A stretch of DNA of 26,371 nt from an uncultured Clostridia bacterium (GCA_944391155.1 CALXSO010000079.1:1-26371), one strand, 5' to 3'. Numbered from the stretch's first letter, positions 6,326-15,797 are shown. A program made the numbers and translations. The notes: a model not told the origin generated them from the letters alone.

Positions 6326-8482
6326 CTAAAAACCATTGCAATACTTGCTATCATAGGATTTATTGTGATTCCTATTGGTTTTAATATTCCGCATTGCAAT
6401 AGGTATCATTAATGCATTATAAAAAAATGCCCAAAATAAATTTTGCTTTATAATTTTTATTGTTTTTTTGCTAATTTTGATTAATTTTAATATACTGTCT
6501 AAATCATTTCTAGTAAGAATAACATCAGATGAATCCATTGCTATATCAGTACCACTTTTTACACTTACACCTATATCAGCTGTTGCAAGTGCAGGACTAT
6601 CATTTATTCCATCTCCACACATCATAACATATCTGTTTTCTTTTTTCAGTTTTTTTATCATATCTGTTTTATCTGATGGCAATACATCTGAAATCACATC
6701 AGTTATTCCAATATCTTTTGCAATTTTTTCAGCTGTTTCTTTGTTATCCCCCGTTAGCATAATAGTTTCTATATTATCTTGATTTAATTTTTGTATTACT
6801 TCTTTCACATTTTCTCTTATGATGTCATTTACTCCTATTAGTGCAATTATATCTTTATCTTGAACAACATATACAATACTATTCCCTTTTCTAGCCAATT
6901 CCATTTCAGCTTTTTCATACTTATTTTTAATATCATAACTGTTTAGTATTTTTGCATTTCCTATTATCATTTTTCGATTATTAACAGTTCCAATTATTCC
7001 ATATCCACTAACATTTCCAAATTCTTTTACGTCTAATTTTTTTATATTATTTTCTTCTAAATAATTCGTACATGCCTTTCCTATTGGATGAGTATATTTA
7101 CTTTCAATACTACCAACTAATTGTAATAATTCATTATCTTCCATATTACTATAGTTTATTATTTCAGATATTTTTAATGTTCCATATGTTAATGTTCCTG
7201 TTTTATCAAACACTACCGTATTTACTTTTTGTGCATTTTCTAATATTTCACTCTTTTTAACTAGTATTCCATTATTAGCACATACCCCCTCTGAAACAAC
7301 TATTGCAAGTGGTGTTGCAAGTCCTAAACTACATGGACAAGCCACCACCAAAATTGTCACAAATATAACTAAACTATTTGCAAAATCATATCCTAATATT
7401 AAATATAATATAAAAGTTAAAATAGCAATTAAAATTACCACTGGAACAAAGTAGCCAGATACTTTGTCTGCTATTTTTGCAATTGGTGCTTTTGTATTAC
7501 TTGCCTCTACTACTAATTTTACAATTTCTGAAATAGTAGATTCTTTTCCTATTTTTTCTGCCTTATATTCTATATAACCATCATAATTAATACTGCCTGC
7601 AATTACTTTTTCTCCAATTCCTTTAGTTACTGGTTTACTTTCTCCTGTGATAAATGATTCATCCAAATGAGCCTTTCCTTCTATTACTTCTCCATCAACA
7701 GCTATCCTTTCACCTGGTTTGCTAATTACAACATCTCCTTTTTTCACTTCATCAATTGTAACTACTTTTTCTTTTCCCTCTTTTTTGATTTTTGCCTTTT
7801 CAGGAGTTATTTTTACTAATTTTTGAATTGCCTCTTTCGTTTTATCCTTGCTTATTCCATCCAAATATCTACCTAACTTTATAAAATATATTACCATTGC
7901 AACTGATTCAAAATATAGATTGTGTAATGCATTATTATTTCCTTGGAAAATAAGAAACATATTATATACACTATATATGAAACTACTTAATACTCCTATT
8001 CCAACTAGTGTATCCATATTTGGTGTCCTATGTATAAGATTTTTATATCCGTTTTTTAACACATCAAAACCATAAATTATAAAAATAATAGCAAAAACAA
8101 ATAAACAAATAGTATATCCTATTGGATTTTTATTGATATCAATAAAATCTAATGTTGGCAAATGAATCATATGTCCCATTGATATATACATAAATATAAT
8201 TGCAAGTACTGTAAAAATTATAAACTTAATTTTTTCCTTCTTTCCTTTTCTTTCAAATTTTATTTCTTTAAATTCCCCTAAACTTTTAAATCCAGCTTTT
8301 TTTACAAATTCGTTTAATCTTTCAATATCTAATTTCTTTTCATCATATATTATAGTAGCATTCGCCATTACTAAATTGACAGATGCTTCTTCTATTCCAT
8401 CCTGTTTATTTAAATATTTTTCAAGTCCGTTTGAACAAGCACTACATGTCATTCCCTCTATTGATAGTATTATTTTTTTCAT
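6326..8482 (-). CDS. copA: copper-exporting P-type ATPase (3' end frameshifted)
   Basis: A P1B-type ATPase that pumps Cu(I) across the membrane. An N-terminal metal-binding domain has MTCSAC (Cys13, Cys16). Next come membrane segments, the actuator motif TGES (279-282), the transport motif CPC (382-384), the phosphorylated aspartate in DKTGT (426), and then THPIG and GDGINDSPALA. The frame as annotated ends at residue 718 with an unrelated tail after MIPIAM. At codon 698 (CGG, 6389-6391) a +1 shift restores GILKPIGITINP and MVFSSLTVIAN, ending at a stop at 6286-6288 for 731 residues. That tail holds the last membrane helix and its MxxSS copper-site motif, so the zero-frame product should not transport. 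copZ lies three bases upstream; this is a copper-detoxification operon. Confidence 0.95.
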   Translation of the reverse strand: MKKIILSIEGMTCSACSNGLEKYLNKQDGIEEASVNLVMANATIIYDEKKLDIERLNEFVKKAGFKSLGEFKEIKFERKGKKEKIKFIIFTVLAIIFMYISMGHMIHLPTLDFIDINKNPIGYTICLFVFAIIFIIYGFDVLKNGYKNLIHRTPNMDTLVGIGVLSSFIYSVYNMFLIFQGNNNALHNLYFESVAMVIYFIKLGRYLDGISKDKTKEAIQKLVKITPEKAKIKKEGKEKVVTIDEVKKGDVVISKPGERIAVDGEVIEGKAHLDESFITGESKPVTKGIGEKVIAGSINYDGYIEYKAEKIGKESTISEIVKLVVEASNTKAPIAKIADKVSGYFVPVVILIAILTFILYLILGYDFANSLVIFVTILVVACPCSLGLATPLAIVVSEGVCANNGILVKKSEILENAQKVNTVVFDKTGTLTYGTLKISEIINYSNMEDNELLQLVGSIESKYTHPIGKACTNYLEENNIKKLDVKEFGNVSGYGIIGTVNNRKMIIGNAKILNSYDIKNKYEKAEMELARKGNSIVYVVQDKDIIALIGVNDIIRENVKEVIQKLNQDNIETIMLTGDNKETAEKIAKDIGITDVISDVLPSDKTDMIKKLKKENRYVMMCGDGINDSPALATADIGVSVKSGTDIAMDSSDVILTRNDLDSILKLIKISKKTIKIIKQNLFWAFFYNALMIPIAMRNIKTNRNHNKSYDSKYCNGF

Positions 8483-8484
8483 AC

Positions 8485-8697
8485 CTATCCTTCCTTTTCT
8501 ACTTCAAATCCTATGTCATTTATAGTTTCTTCCATTTGTTCTTTTTTTACGTCTTCTTTAGATGTAATTTTTACAGTTCCTGTATTATAATCTGCTTCAA
8601 CATTTGTTACACCATCTAATTGATTTAATGCATTTTTTATTCTGTTTTCACATCCTCCACATACCATTCCATTTACTTTTAATATTGTTTCTTTCAT
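8485..8697 (-). CDS. copZ: CopZ-like copper chaperone (HMA domain)
   Basis: A 70-residue heavy-metal-associated domain with the Cu-binding motif MVCGGC and the usual beta-alpha-beta pattern (LKVNGMVCGGCENRIKNAL...YNTGTVKITS). It would carry Cu(I) to CopA in the cytosol. I start at ATG 8697 because AAGGAGGT lies eight bases upstream; ATG 8703 is only two bases from it. The stop is three bases before the copA start. A truncated csoR lies immediately upstream, the standard order csoR-copZ-copA. Confidence 0.9.
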   Translation of the reverse strand: MKETILKVNGMVCGGCENRIKNALNQLDGVTNVEADYNTGTVKITSKEDVKKEQMEETINDIGFEVEKEG

Positions 8698-8719
8698 CTT
8701 CATTACCTCCTTATATAAT

Positions 8720-8848
8720 CTAATTATTAAATTTTTTAAACAAACTGATTAATTCATCTATAATTTCAAAGTTTCCTTTTTCAAGATCTCTACTTACACA
8801 ATTATATAGATGATTTTCTAAAATATGATTTGATAAACTCTTAACAGC
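8720..8848 (-). pseudogene. csoR-like copper repressor remnant
   Basis: In the frame ending at TAG 8720-8722 the DNA encodes AVKSLSNHILENHLYNCV, followed by an acidic helix ending DELISLFKKFNN. This matches the C-terminal half of CsoR/DUF156 repressors, including the His-x3-Cys pair used for Cu(I). The N-terminal half is missing: upstream the sequence becomes the hairpin repeat at 8847-8882 and a stop appears. The remnant directly precedes copZ. The local CsoR is therefore lost, and the operon is either unrepressed or controlled by a copy elsewhere. Confidence 0.75.
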
Positions 8849-8882
8849 TAAGGCAGAAAACTTTCAAAGTTTTCTACCTTAA
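8847..8882. repeat. hairpin repeat at the csoR breakpoint
   Basis: GCTAAGGCAGAAAACTTT can pair with AAAGTTTTCTACCTTAAC across a single C, with G-U pairs. It is a diverged copy of the hairpin at 2507-2551. It sits exactly where csoR homology ends, suggesting insertion or a deletion with an end at this repeat. Confidence 0.6.
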
Positions 8883-8991
8883 CCACTTACATTGAGCAAA
8901 TTATAAAACATTATATATTTTAATATTCTAAATTTATATAATTTAAAATTAAACTATTATATTAGTTTTACACTTATTTTCAATGCATTAC

Positions 8992-9180
8992 TTAATTTAA
9001 AACCAAAGCCTTTTTAGGACAAAAGTTCGAACATTTACCACATCCAATACATTTTTCCAAATCCACTATTGGAGCATTATTATTCTCTTGAGATAAAGCT
9101 CCAACAGGACAAATTTTTACTGCTGGACATTTGTGATTTTGTGGACAATTTTCAATTATTACCTCCAATTTTTTATCCAT
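8992..9180 (-). CDS. 4Fe-4S ferredoxin-like protein
   Basis: A 62-residue electron carrier. The second cluster motif is canonical: CIGCGKCSNFCP. The first half, CPQNHKCPAVKICPVGAL, holds cysteines in a looser pattern (C-x5-C-x4-C-x3-C after the initial ENC), so it may hold a second cluster. GAGGAGG lies about ten bases upstream of the ATG. About 110 bp separate it from the csoR remnant, and about 100 bp from the antitoxin gene upstream, so it is probably its own unit. Its partner is not evident. Confidence 0.9.
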   Translation of the reverse strand: MDKKLEVIIENCPQNHKCPAVKICPVGALSQENNNAPIVDLEKCIGCGKCSNFCPKKALVLN

Positions 9181-9276
9181 TATTATTCCTCCTCATTCTT
9201 CTATAACTATTCTATATCTATTCATCTTTATATTACATTATAATTAAATATCTCCACAAATTAAATTTACTACTAT

Positions 9277-9531
9277 CTAATCATCTTCATCAGTTATTTT
9301 TTTAGGTCTTGAAATAATTTCTATATGACCGCTTCTTCTATTTTCTTCTGTATCACGTTGAAAAGTATCATCAGTTTTCTCCGTTAATTTAGAAAACTCA
9401 TCTAAACTCATCATAACCATTGAGCCATATCCATTCTTAGTCAAATATATAGTTTGACCCTCATTTAAAATTGAGTTTTCTATAGTACTAAAATCATTTT
9501 GTAAATCAGATACTGGTTTAATTTGTATCAA
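9277..9531 (-). CDS. Phd/YefM-type antitoxin, apparently without its toxin
   Basis: The N-terminus IKPVSDLQNDFSTIE and the stretch IYLTKNGYGSMVMMSLDEF are characteristic of Phd/YefM antitoxins, which bind their own operator and block a partner toxin. The C-terminal 30 residues are polar and probably disordered, the usual toxin-binding tail. I choose TTG 9531, giving MIQIKPVSDL, because GGTGA lies six to seven bases upstream; the frame continues to TTG 9543. No toxin ORF follows in the 95 bp before the ferredoxin gene, nor precedes it. It may be an orphan regulator or the remainder of a decayed module. Confidence 0.85.
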   Translation of the reverse strand: MIQIKPVSDLQNDFSTIENSILNEGQTIYLTKNGYGSMVMMSLDEFSKLTEKTDDTFQRDTEENRRSGHIEIISRPKKITDEDD

Positions 9532-9643
9532 TATAATCACCAACCTTATAAATTTTATTAGTTATATTATGTGCATATTTTTACAAAGTAGTCATTTTTA
9601 CTTTATTTTTATACATTTTCATTTTCTAAGTTTATTACTTTTA

Positions 9644-11380
9644 TTACTTTTCTGTTTTTAATCTAAGATATCCTAATTCTTCCCAATAATTATATGCTAA
9701 ATTTAATTTAAACAAAACTTTTGGTTTTGCACCTGCTCTGTTTTTATCAACTACACAGGCATAATATCTTACATCTGGATCGTCATATACTTTTAAATCA
9801 TAAAAATTTGTATCAACTTCTTGTAGTGAATATTCATATTTATTTAAATCTTCTTTCACTATTTGTTTTAACAAACATAAAGTATCTAAAACTTCTTTTA
9901 CAGTTCTACTAACCGCTAAATCATTTATACTTAAATTAATAGGCATTGTTGAACTTTCTGTTAATTGTAATGTAGAGCATATATAAATACTATAATTTTG
10001 TGCAATATTTGAAAGAATTGTTGCTGTCCTCTTAATTTCTTCTCCATTTCCTATATTTGCTGTATCTGTCTTTAAAGTATCATAAAATACATATTCTATT
10101 TTTTCTTTATAATAATAATTCATTATAACTTTTTGTAGCTCATCATTTGTATGGTCAGTAATATTTATAAAATAAATTGAATTATTTAATTGCTTTTCTA
10201 TCAATTTTGTTATTGCTACAATTTCATTAAATTCTGTTGAAACCTTTGTTAATCTTTTTACAAAATCTTTTCTCTTCTCACCTTCTTCTTGAATTACAAA
10301 ACCATTTTCATCTACTTTTACATCATTTGGATTATCTGGTTTAAATTTAAATTCCAACAATTCTGTTTCATTTTTTTGTATCTTATGTCCATGTATTTTT
10401 TGTATATCTTTATTATTTATTATCGTTGTCAATAAACATAATTTCATTTTTTCTTCTGACATTTCATTTGAAATTACTAACACCTTTTTTCTATGTATTA
10501 GAGCTACATATGCTGCTAAATTTATTGTAAATCTACTTTTTCCAGCATTTGAAGGCATTGCAAATGCCATAGTCTCTCCTTTTCTAATTCCTTTAAAAAC
10601 TTCTGATAATATTGGAAAAGGTAATGACAATCCATTTGCTAAATTATTTTCATCACTTTCTAAGAATTCTGTTAAATTTTCATTTAATACAGCCTGTTTA
10701 AACTTCTGAGTTACACTAACCTGTTCAATAGCACTTCTAACTTCTTCAATTGACATTTTATCATACAAATTATAATCTATAATTTCTATTATTTTTTCCT
10801 GAATTTCAGTTACTGGTTCTTCTAAAAAACTTTTTCGTAATATAAATAATTTGTATATATCTGTATATATTTTTTCAATATTATAATTTTTATCTTTAAT
10901 TTTTTCTTTTAATTTTTGTTTTAAATCATATACATCTAATGAATCTCTAGAAAAATTAAACCCTTTTTTTGCAATTTCTGGTGTATATGCTGCACCTTCA
11001 GTATATATGATACTTTTATAAATATTTAACAATTCTTCATTTTCAAAAAAACAATCTTGATATAATATATAATATTTAGTTATTAACTTTGGATTCTCTA
11101 GTAACAAGCCTATATATACTTCCTCAAGCTCATTATTCTGTAATCTTTTTGGATATATTGTTCTTATTATTTCATTTTCACCATCTTTTTTTACAACAAA
11201 GCTCTCCTTTTCCTCTTCCTCATCATCAACATCTTCTAATGTATTTATTTTTTCTAATGCCTCAACAAACTGTTCATCAGCTATTAAATCTTTTATTTCT
11301 TGAATTTTTTTTGAACTTTTTCCCTGTTCTTCCATTCTATCTAATATAGCATATAAATTTTCTATTTGATTTTCTTCCAT
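9644..11380 (-). CDS. DnaB-like helicase-fold ATPase
   Basis: A 578-residue protein. Residues 1-65 are charged and probably helical. A DnaB N-terminal-like helical region follows (NNELEEVYIGLLLENPKLI onward). The C-terminal half is a RecA-type ATPase of the DnaB/replicative-helicase C-terminal class: IRKGETMAFAMPSNAGKSRF with Walker lysine 281, then VLVISNEMSEEKM and YVFYDTLKTD as Walker-B-like segment. It differs from canonical DnaB by inserts around 310-370 and 500-540. It may load or unwind DNA for a mobile or accessory replicon, but no phage or plasmid genes are adjacent. AAGGAGA precedes the start. Confidence 0.7.
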   Translation of the reverse strand: MEENQIENLYAILDRMEEQGKSSKKIQEIKDLIADEQFVEALEKINTLEDVDDEEEEKESFVVKKDGENEIIRTIYPKRLQNNELEEVYIGLLLENPKLITKYYILYQDCFFENEELLNIYKSIIYTEGAAYTPEIAKKGFNFSRDSLDVYDLKQKLKEKIKDKNYNIEKIYTDIYKLFILRKSFLEEPVTEIQEKIIEIIDYNLYDKMSIEEVRSAIEQVSVTQKFKQAVLNENLTEFLESDENNLANGLSLPFPILSEVFKGIRKGETMAFAMPSNAGKSRFTINLAAYVALIHRKKVLVISNEMSEEKMKLCLLTTIINNKDIQKIHGHKIQKNETELLEFKFKPDNPNDVKVDENGFVIQEEGEKRKDFVKRLTKVSTEFNEIVAITKLIEKQLNNSIYFINITDHTNDELQKVIMNYYYKEKIEYVFYDTLKTDTANIGNGEEIKRTATILSNIAQNYSIYICSTLQLTESSTMPINLSINDLAVSRTVKEVLDTLCLLKQIVKEDLNKYEYSLQEVDTNFYDLKVYDDPDVRYYACVVDKNRAGAKPKVLFKLNLAYNYWEELGYLRLKTEK

Positions 11381-11455
11381 AAAAATCTCCTTTCTTTTAA
11401 TTGTATAATTTATTAAATCCTTAGCTTCTAAGCTTTAATTTTTATAGTAAGCATT

Positions 11456-12283
11456 TCAATTTTCAAACTGTTTTAAATACTCAATATATTCTTCTAAACA
11501 AATATTATTTTCTTTAATATATAGTGCATTTTCCACACCTACATACCTATAATGCCAAGGTTCATAATTAATCATTGTTATCTGTTTTTTTTCTGTAGGA
11601 TATCTCAATATAAAACCATATTTATACGAATTTTCTATTAACCACTGCTGTTCCTTAGTTTGCTCTTGTTTTTCATCTAAAATTTGATATTTACTTGAAA
11701 CTATATCCACTGCTAAACCTGTTTGATGCTCTCCTGTTCCTGGAATTGCAACCCAATATGAAGCTAAATCCTTCGCTGTTTCTTTACTATTTCCGCTCCA
11801 TATATACTCATTTACTTTATCATTATATAATCTTTCTTGCTTTTGCTGTGTTCTATAACTAGAACAAATTACTGGACTTAACCCTTGTTTTCTAGCATCA
11901 GTCAGCATATTTGTTAGAGCTTCTGCAATTCTTTCATCAACAGAATGTCCATACTCCACTTCTTTTAAATTTACCAAATAATTTTGAGGGATACTATGAG
12001 TTTTATTTACCAATATCAAGTTCCAGTCAGAAGTCTTTCCATTCGTTTCAGCCTTCTTTGGCTCTACAACAGTAATAACATTTGTCTGATTTTGATTATC
12101 GTCCTTAAAAGCTCCCAAACTTGCTGTTTCATCAACTCCCATACCTTCAAAATTCCAATATACCGTTAATAATATTAACAATATAAATAGTAATAAAACC
12201 AAAAAAACTGTCTTTTTCTCTGTCATTTGTTTATTAGTTTTAGTTTTAGTTTTCCCTTTACCTTTCCCTTGACCTTTTCCCAT
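11456..12283 (-). CDS. VanY-like D-alanyl-D-alanine carboxypeptidase (M15B)
   Basis: Removes the terminal D-alanine from peptidoglycan stem peptides outside the membrane. The N-terminus is very basic (GKGQGKGKGKTKTKTNK), followed by one hydrophobic anchor (VFLVLLLFILLILLTVYW), giving a type II membrane protein. The catalytic domain has the zinc motifs GTGEHQTGLAVDI (His and Asp ligands) and EPWHYRYVG (catalytic Glu, His ligand), plus SSYRTQQKQ. I start at ATG 12283, with AAAGGA about seven bases upstream; the frame reaches back to TTG 12316 without a ribosome binding site. No vanR/vanS or van ligase is nearby, so this is a wall-maturation enzyme rather than a resistance cluster. Confidence 0.88.
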   Translation of the reverse strand: MGKGQGKGKGKTKTKTNKQMTEKKTVFLVLLLFILLILLTVYWNFEGMGVDETASLGAFKDDNQNQTNVITVVEPKKAETNGKTSDWNLILVNKTHSIPQNYLVNLKEVEYGHSVDERIAEALTNMLTDARKQGLSPVICSSYRTQQKQERLYNDKVNEYIWSGNSKETAKDLASYWVAIPGTGEHQTGLAVDIVSSKYQILDEKQEQTKEQQWLIENSYKYGFILRYPTEKKQITMINYEPWHYRYVGVENALYIKENNICLEEYIEYLKQFEN

Positions 12284-12449
12284 TTTCTCATCCTTTAATC
12301 TATAAATTAAAAACAAATTTATTATACAAGATCTTTTTTACACATGTATCTTCAAAATTTTTAATAAATTTACTCCAATAATAGTGTAACACATTTTATT
12401 TCTAAATTCTACATTATTTTTTCTTTTTCTTCACAAAAGCTAAAATTCT

Positions 12450-12570
12450 GGTTACTGTTCAGACTAGGGTAAATTTATTAATTTATTCAATGTGTGTAAA
12501 GTTTAATTTTCTATAAAAAAGCCTTATAATGGATTTTTGCTTACAAACAAGTCTTTACACTGAACAGTAA
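12450..12570. repeat. nested inverted repeat
   Basis: GTTACTGTTCAG near 12452-12463 and its perfect complement near 12557-12568 enclose a second pair, GTGTAAAG and CTTTACAC. A further partial copy (CTGTTACTGTCAGAC) lies near 12750. There is no ORF. It forms one part of the repeat-filled 770-bp gap between the VanY-like gene and the ABC transporter; the rest of that gap, beyond this and two long hairpins, is plain AT-rich sequence. Confidence 0.5.
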
Positions 12571-12595
12571 CAAATTCTGTTAAAATTCGGACTTC

Positions 12596-12730
12596 ATTTT
12601 GTAAAGTAATCTAAAATGTTGATATATAAGTATTTTTTGTCAAAAAACGCTTTAGTTTTACCTATTGGTCTTTGACAAAAAAATATTTATATATCAACAT
12701 TTTAGACGAATTACTTTTATATCATACTGA
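12596..12730. repeat. long-hairpin intergenic repeat, copy 3
   Basis: The arms at 12610-12644 and 12671-12706 contain GTTGATATATAAGTA and pair over about 35 bases with small bulges. The left flank GACTTCATTTTGTA and right flank TTTTATATCATAC match copy 1 in the same orientation. Confidence 0.7.
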
Positions 12731-12778
12731 AAAATAACAAAAATCTGTTACTGTCAGACTAAACAGCAGCAAATTCTT

Positions 12779-12883
12779 AGAGCCGTTCAAAATTTGATAT
12801 ATAAGCATTTTTGTCAAAGTATCAGATAAAAATCTAAAATAACTTTGACAAAAAAATCATACATCAATATTTTAAACGGCTCT
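12779..12883. repeat. long-hairpin intergenic repeat, copy 4 (diverged)
   Basis: Arms of about 42 bases (12779-12820 with 12842-12883) begin with AGAGCCGTT and retain the TTGATATATAA core. The outer ends differ from copies 1-3 yet still pair, so changes on the two arms compensate. That suggests selection for, or gene conversion of, the stem. Confidence 0.65.
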
Positions 12884-13054
12884 CATTCATATTTTACCAA
12901 ATTAAATTTAAGCATTTATAATTAAATATTATAGATTCACAACACGACTTTAATTTAAATATCTACAATTAACTATATTTAAAATCAAAAACTATTTCAT
13001 CACACTATAATACCCTAATCATCATTCTACATTCAAATTATAAAAATAATCAAA

Positions 13055-15661
13055 CTATTCTGTTCTTAATGCTTCAACAGGATCTTTTTTACTTGCCATT
13101 TTTGCTGGGATTAAACCTGCAATAATTGTTAAAATCATACTAATTACAACTAATACTATTCCAGCTACAACTGGTAATGAAACATTAACAGCGACACCTG
13201 TCAACTTATATATTAAATTATTTATCGGGATATTCAATAAAACTGTAACGCCAATTCCTATTAATCCGGAAATCAATCCGATAATAAAAGTTTCAGCATT
13301 AAACACCCTTGAAATATCTTTTTTAGAAGCACCAATTGCTCTTAAAATTCCAATTTCTTTAGTTCTTTCAAGTACAGATATATATGTTATAATTCCAATC
13401 ATAATTGAAGAAACAATTAAAGATATTGCAACAAATGCTATTAAAACATAGCTAATAGTATTTATTATATTACTTACAGATTTCATCATAACTCCAACCA
13501 AATCTGTATAATTTATTACATTTTCCTCTTTACCTTCATCTCTTTGCTTTTGATTGTAATTTTCTATAGCGGTAGATATTTTGTCTTTGCTATCAAAATC
13601 CTTAGGATATATATTAATAGAAGACGGACTATCTAAATCAATTGCACCTAATTTTTGAAGATTATTATCATATGAAGAACTTCTATTTTCAGCATATGCT
13701 TCCATCAATTCAACCATTTCTTCTCTTGTTAAGTTAGCCAAAGCCATTTGCTGTTCAGGTGTTAAATTATTTGAATTAAACTCTTCATATTCACCAGCTT
13801 TTGGAAATTCCATTCCTGTAAAAATATTAATTTCTGGATTTTCTTTTTGTTCTTTTACAATCTGAGACTCATTAGACTTATTAATTACATATTCTTTTAA
13901 CTCTTTTGTATAACCAATTCCTCCACTCATTCCAGCTGCCACACTTTGTTCATTTTGTTTTATTATACCAACAACTTTTATAGTTTCAGCATTCTGTATT
14001 TTATCTTTCATATATTCTTCATCTTCACTTTTATCAATCCATAAATTATTTTGTTTTTGATAATAATCTGAATTCAATATAAGTTTAAAAGACAAATTTA
14101 GCAATTCATCATAAGAATATGATATTTCAGAAGACTTTTCTACTTGCTCTCCATTTTCTATTGCTTTCCACTTTTCTTCTAATTCTTTCTGATCTTTTAA
14201 TCCCAAAGTATAAAGAGTATAATCACTTATTTCATTATCTTCATTAACAATTAAAACAACTTCATTATACGCCTTTGGCCAAGTACCTGCTACAACATCA
14301 TATTGTGAATGTAATAATTCTTCATTATCTAACATTTCCTGCCATACATCAGTATTTGACATACTCATTGAACTCGTTCCAAACATATTATTCAAAGACG
14401 AATTTTGTTGTGCCTCTATCATTTCTCCCATACCTAAAGCATTCATTACAGTACTAGGATTAACCTTAACTACCCCATTACTAGTATCTTCTTTATATAA
14501 ATTTAAATTCAGATTATAATTATATTGGATAGCATTACTAGAATTTTTAATATCATTTTCAGTTGATTCAATGTAATTTTTTAATTCTTTTAAATTATTA
14601 CTTTCCATTTTACTTGATAAAGTTGTAAGCATTTCATCCATTACATCTGTTGAATAAACTCTTCCATCCTCTTTATCTTCATTATCATCAGAACCTTCTC
14701 CCATTATATTTTCAATCATACTTGTCATATCTACTGTTGATTCCTGAATAGTTATCGGATATGAAGAAAGAGTTTCTTCTTCCACTTTATTAATATAATT
14801 TTGTACACCATTTGATATTGAAAGAATCAATGCAATTCCAATTATTCCTATACTTCCAGCAAAAGAAGTCAAAATTGTTCTTCCTTTTTTAGTCATTAAA
14901 TTATTTAAACTTAATCTAAAAGCAGTAAAAAATTTCATTGAAGTCCTTCTTTTAACTCCATCAACTTCAGACTTATTCTCTTGTTCAAATGGATTAGAAT
15001 CATCTGTTATTACACCATCCAAAATTTTAATAATCCTACTCGAATATTTTTCTGCCAATTCTGCATTATGTGTTACCATTATTATAAGTTTATCCTTTGA
15101 TATTTTTTTCAATATCTCCATTATCTGAACACTAGTCTTTGTATCTAAAGCCCCTGTTGGTTCATCAGCTAAAATTATATCAGGATTATTAACCAAAGCC
15201 CTTGCAATTGCTACCCTTTGCATTTGTCCACCTGACAACTGATTAGGCTTTTTGTGTATTTGTTCTTTTAATCCAACATCTTCTAAAGCCTTTATTTCTC
15301 TAGCCTTTCTTTCCTTTTTAGAAACCCCTGATATTGTCAAAGCCAGTTCCACATTTGACAATATAGTTTGATGTGGTATTAAATTATAACTTTGAAAAAC
15401 AAAACCAATAGAATAATTACGATATGCATCCCAATCTCTATCTTTAAATTCCTTAGTAGACTTTCCATTTATAATCAAATCACCTGACGTGTATCTATCC
15501 AATCCTCCCACAATATTTAATAATGTAGTCTTTCCACAACCACTTTGCCCCAAAATTGATACAAATTCATTTTTTCTAAAATTAATTGAAACACCCTTTA
15601 ATGCGTGAACCACAGAATCTCCTGATATATAATCTTTAGTAATATTTTTTAATTGTAACAT
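13055..15661 (-). CDS. ABC transporter, ATPase fused to MacB/FtsX-type permease
   Basis: An 868-residue fusion. Residues 1-225 are a MacB/LolD-type ATPase: Walker A GQSGCGKTT, signature LSGGQMQ, Walker B ILADEPTGALD. A first membrane helix lies near 260-285 (ILTSFAGSIGIIGIALIL), followed by a large extracytoplasmic region of about 450 residues rich in Asn, Asp and Glu. The end holds three FtsX-type helices with the conserved TKEIGILRAIGASKKDI. Such transporters act by mechanotransmission on exported peptides or cell-envelope substrates; substrate unknown. There is no adjacent two-component system as in BceAB-type modules. AAGGAGGAG precedes the ATG. Downstream the repeat-rich gap begins. Confidence 0.92.
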   Translation of the reverse strand: MLQLKNITKDYISGDSVVHALKGVSINFRKNEFVSILGQSGCGKTTLLNIVGGLDRYTSGDLIINGKSTKEFKDRDWDAYRNYSIGFVFQSYNLIPHQTILSNVELALTISGVSKKERKAREIKALEDVGLKEQIHKKPNQLSGGQMQRVAIARALVNNPDIILADEPTGALDTKTSVQIMEILKKISKDKLIIMVTHNAELAEKYSSRIIKILDGVITDDSNPFEQENKSEVDGVKRRTSMKFFTAFRLSLNNLMTKKGRTILTSFAGSIGIIGIALILSISNGVQNYINKVEEETLSSYPITIQESTVDMTSMIENIMGEGSDDNEDKEDGRVYSTDVMDEMLTTLSSKMESNNLKELKNYIESTENDIKNSSNAIQYNYNLNLNLYKEDTSNGVVKVNPSTVMNALGMGEMIEAQQNSSLNNMFGTSSMSMSNTDVWQEMLDNEELLHSQYDVVAGTWPKAYNEVVLIVNEDNEISDYTLYTLGLKDQKELEEKWKAIENGEQVEKSSEISYSYDELLNLSFKLILNSDYYQKQNNLWIDKSEDEEYMKDKIQNAETIKVVGIIKQNEQSVAAGMSGGIGYTKELKEYVINKSNESQIVKEQKENPEINIFTGMEFPKAGEYEEFNSNNLTPEQQMALANLTREEMVELMEAYAENRSSSYDNNLQKLGAIDLDSPSSINIYPKDFDSKDKISTAIENYNQKQRDEGKEENVINYTDLVGVMMKSVSNIINTISYVLIAFVAISLIVSSIMIGIITYISVLERTKEIGILRAIGASKKDISRVFNAETFIIGLISGLIGIGVTVLLNIPINNLIYKLTGVAVNVSLPVVAGIVLVVISMILTIIAGLIPAKMASKKDPVEALRTE

Positions 15662-15672
15662 TTCTCTCCTCC

Positions 15673-15735
15673 TTAGGGATTTAGGGACGGTCCTTAAAAT
15701 CCCTAAATGCAGGGATTCTGGGGACGGTCCTTAAA
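15673..15735. repeat. REP-like repeat with two GGGACGGTCCTTAAA units
   Basis: Two copies of GGGACGGTCCTTAAA lie 36-37 bp apart, each preceded by AGGGATT. The first copy sits in a hairpin in which TTAGGGATTT pairs with AAATCCCTAA. The more GC-rich makeup is unlike its surroundings. The short palindromic REP style suggests an element moved by a REP-associated tyrosine transposase, but none is in the window. It lies directly upstream of the ABC transporter start. Confidence 0.55.
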
Positions 15736-15797
15736 TCTTTTTAGTGCTCTTGCAAAACTTCTTTACAAGACACTCTTTTATACACTCCTCTATTAAA

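Noticed and set aside
11456..12283. Vancomycin-resistance cluster
   Set aside because: Only a VanY-like peptidase is present; no VanH/A/X, VanR or VanS homologue is adjacent.
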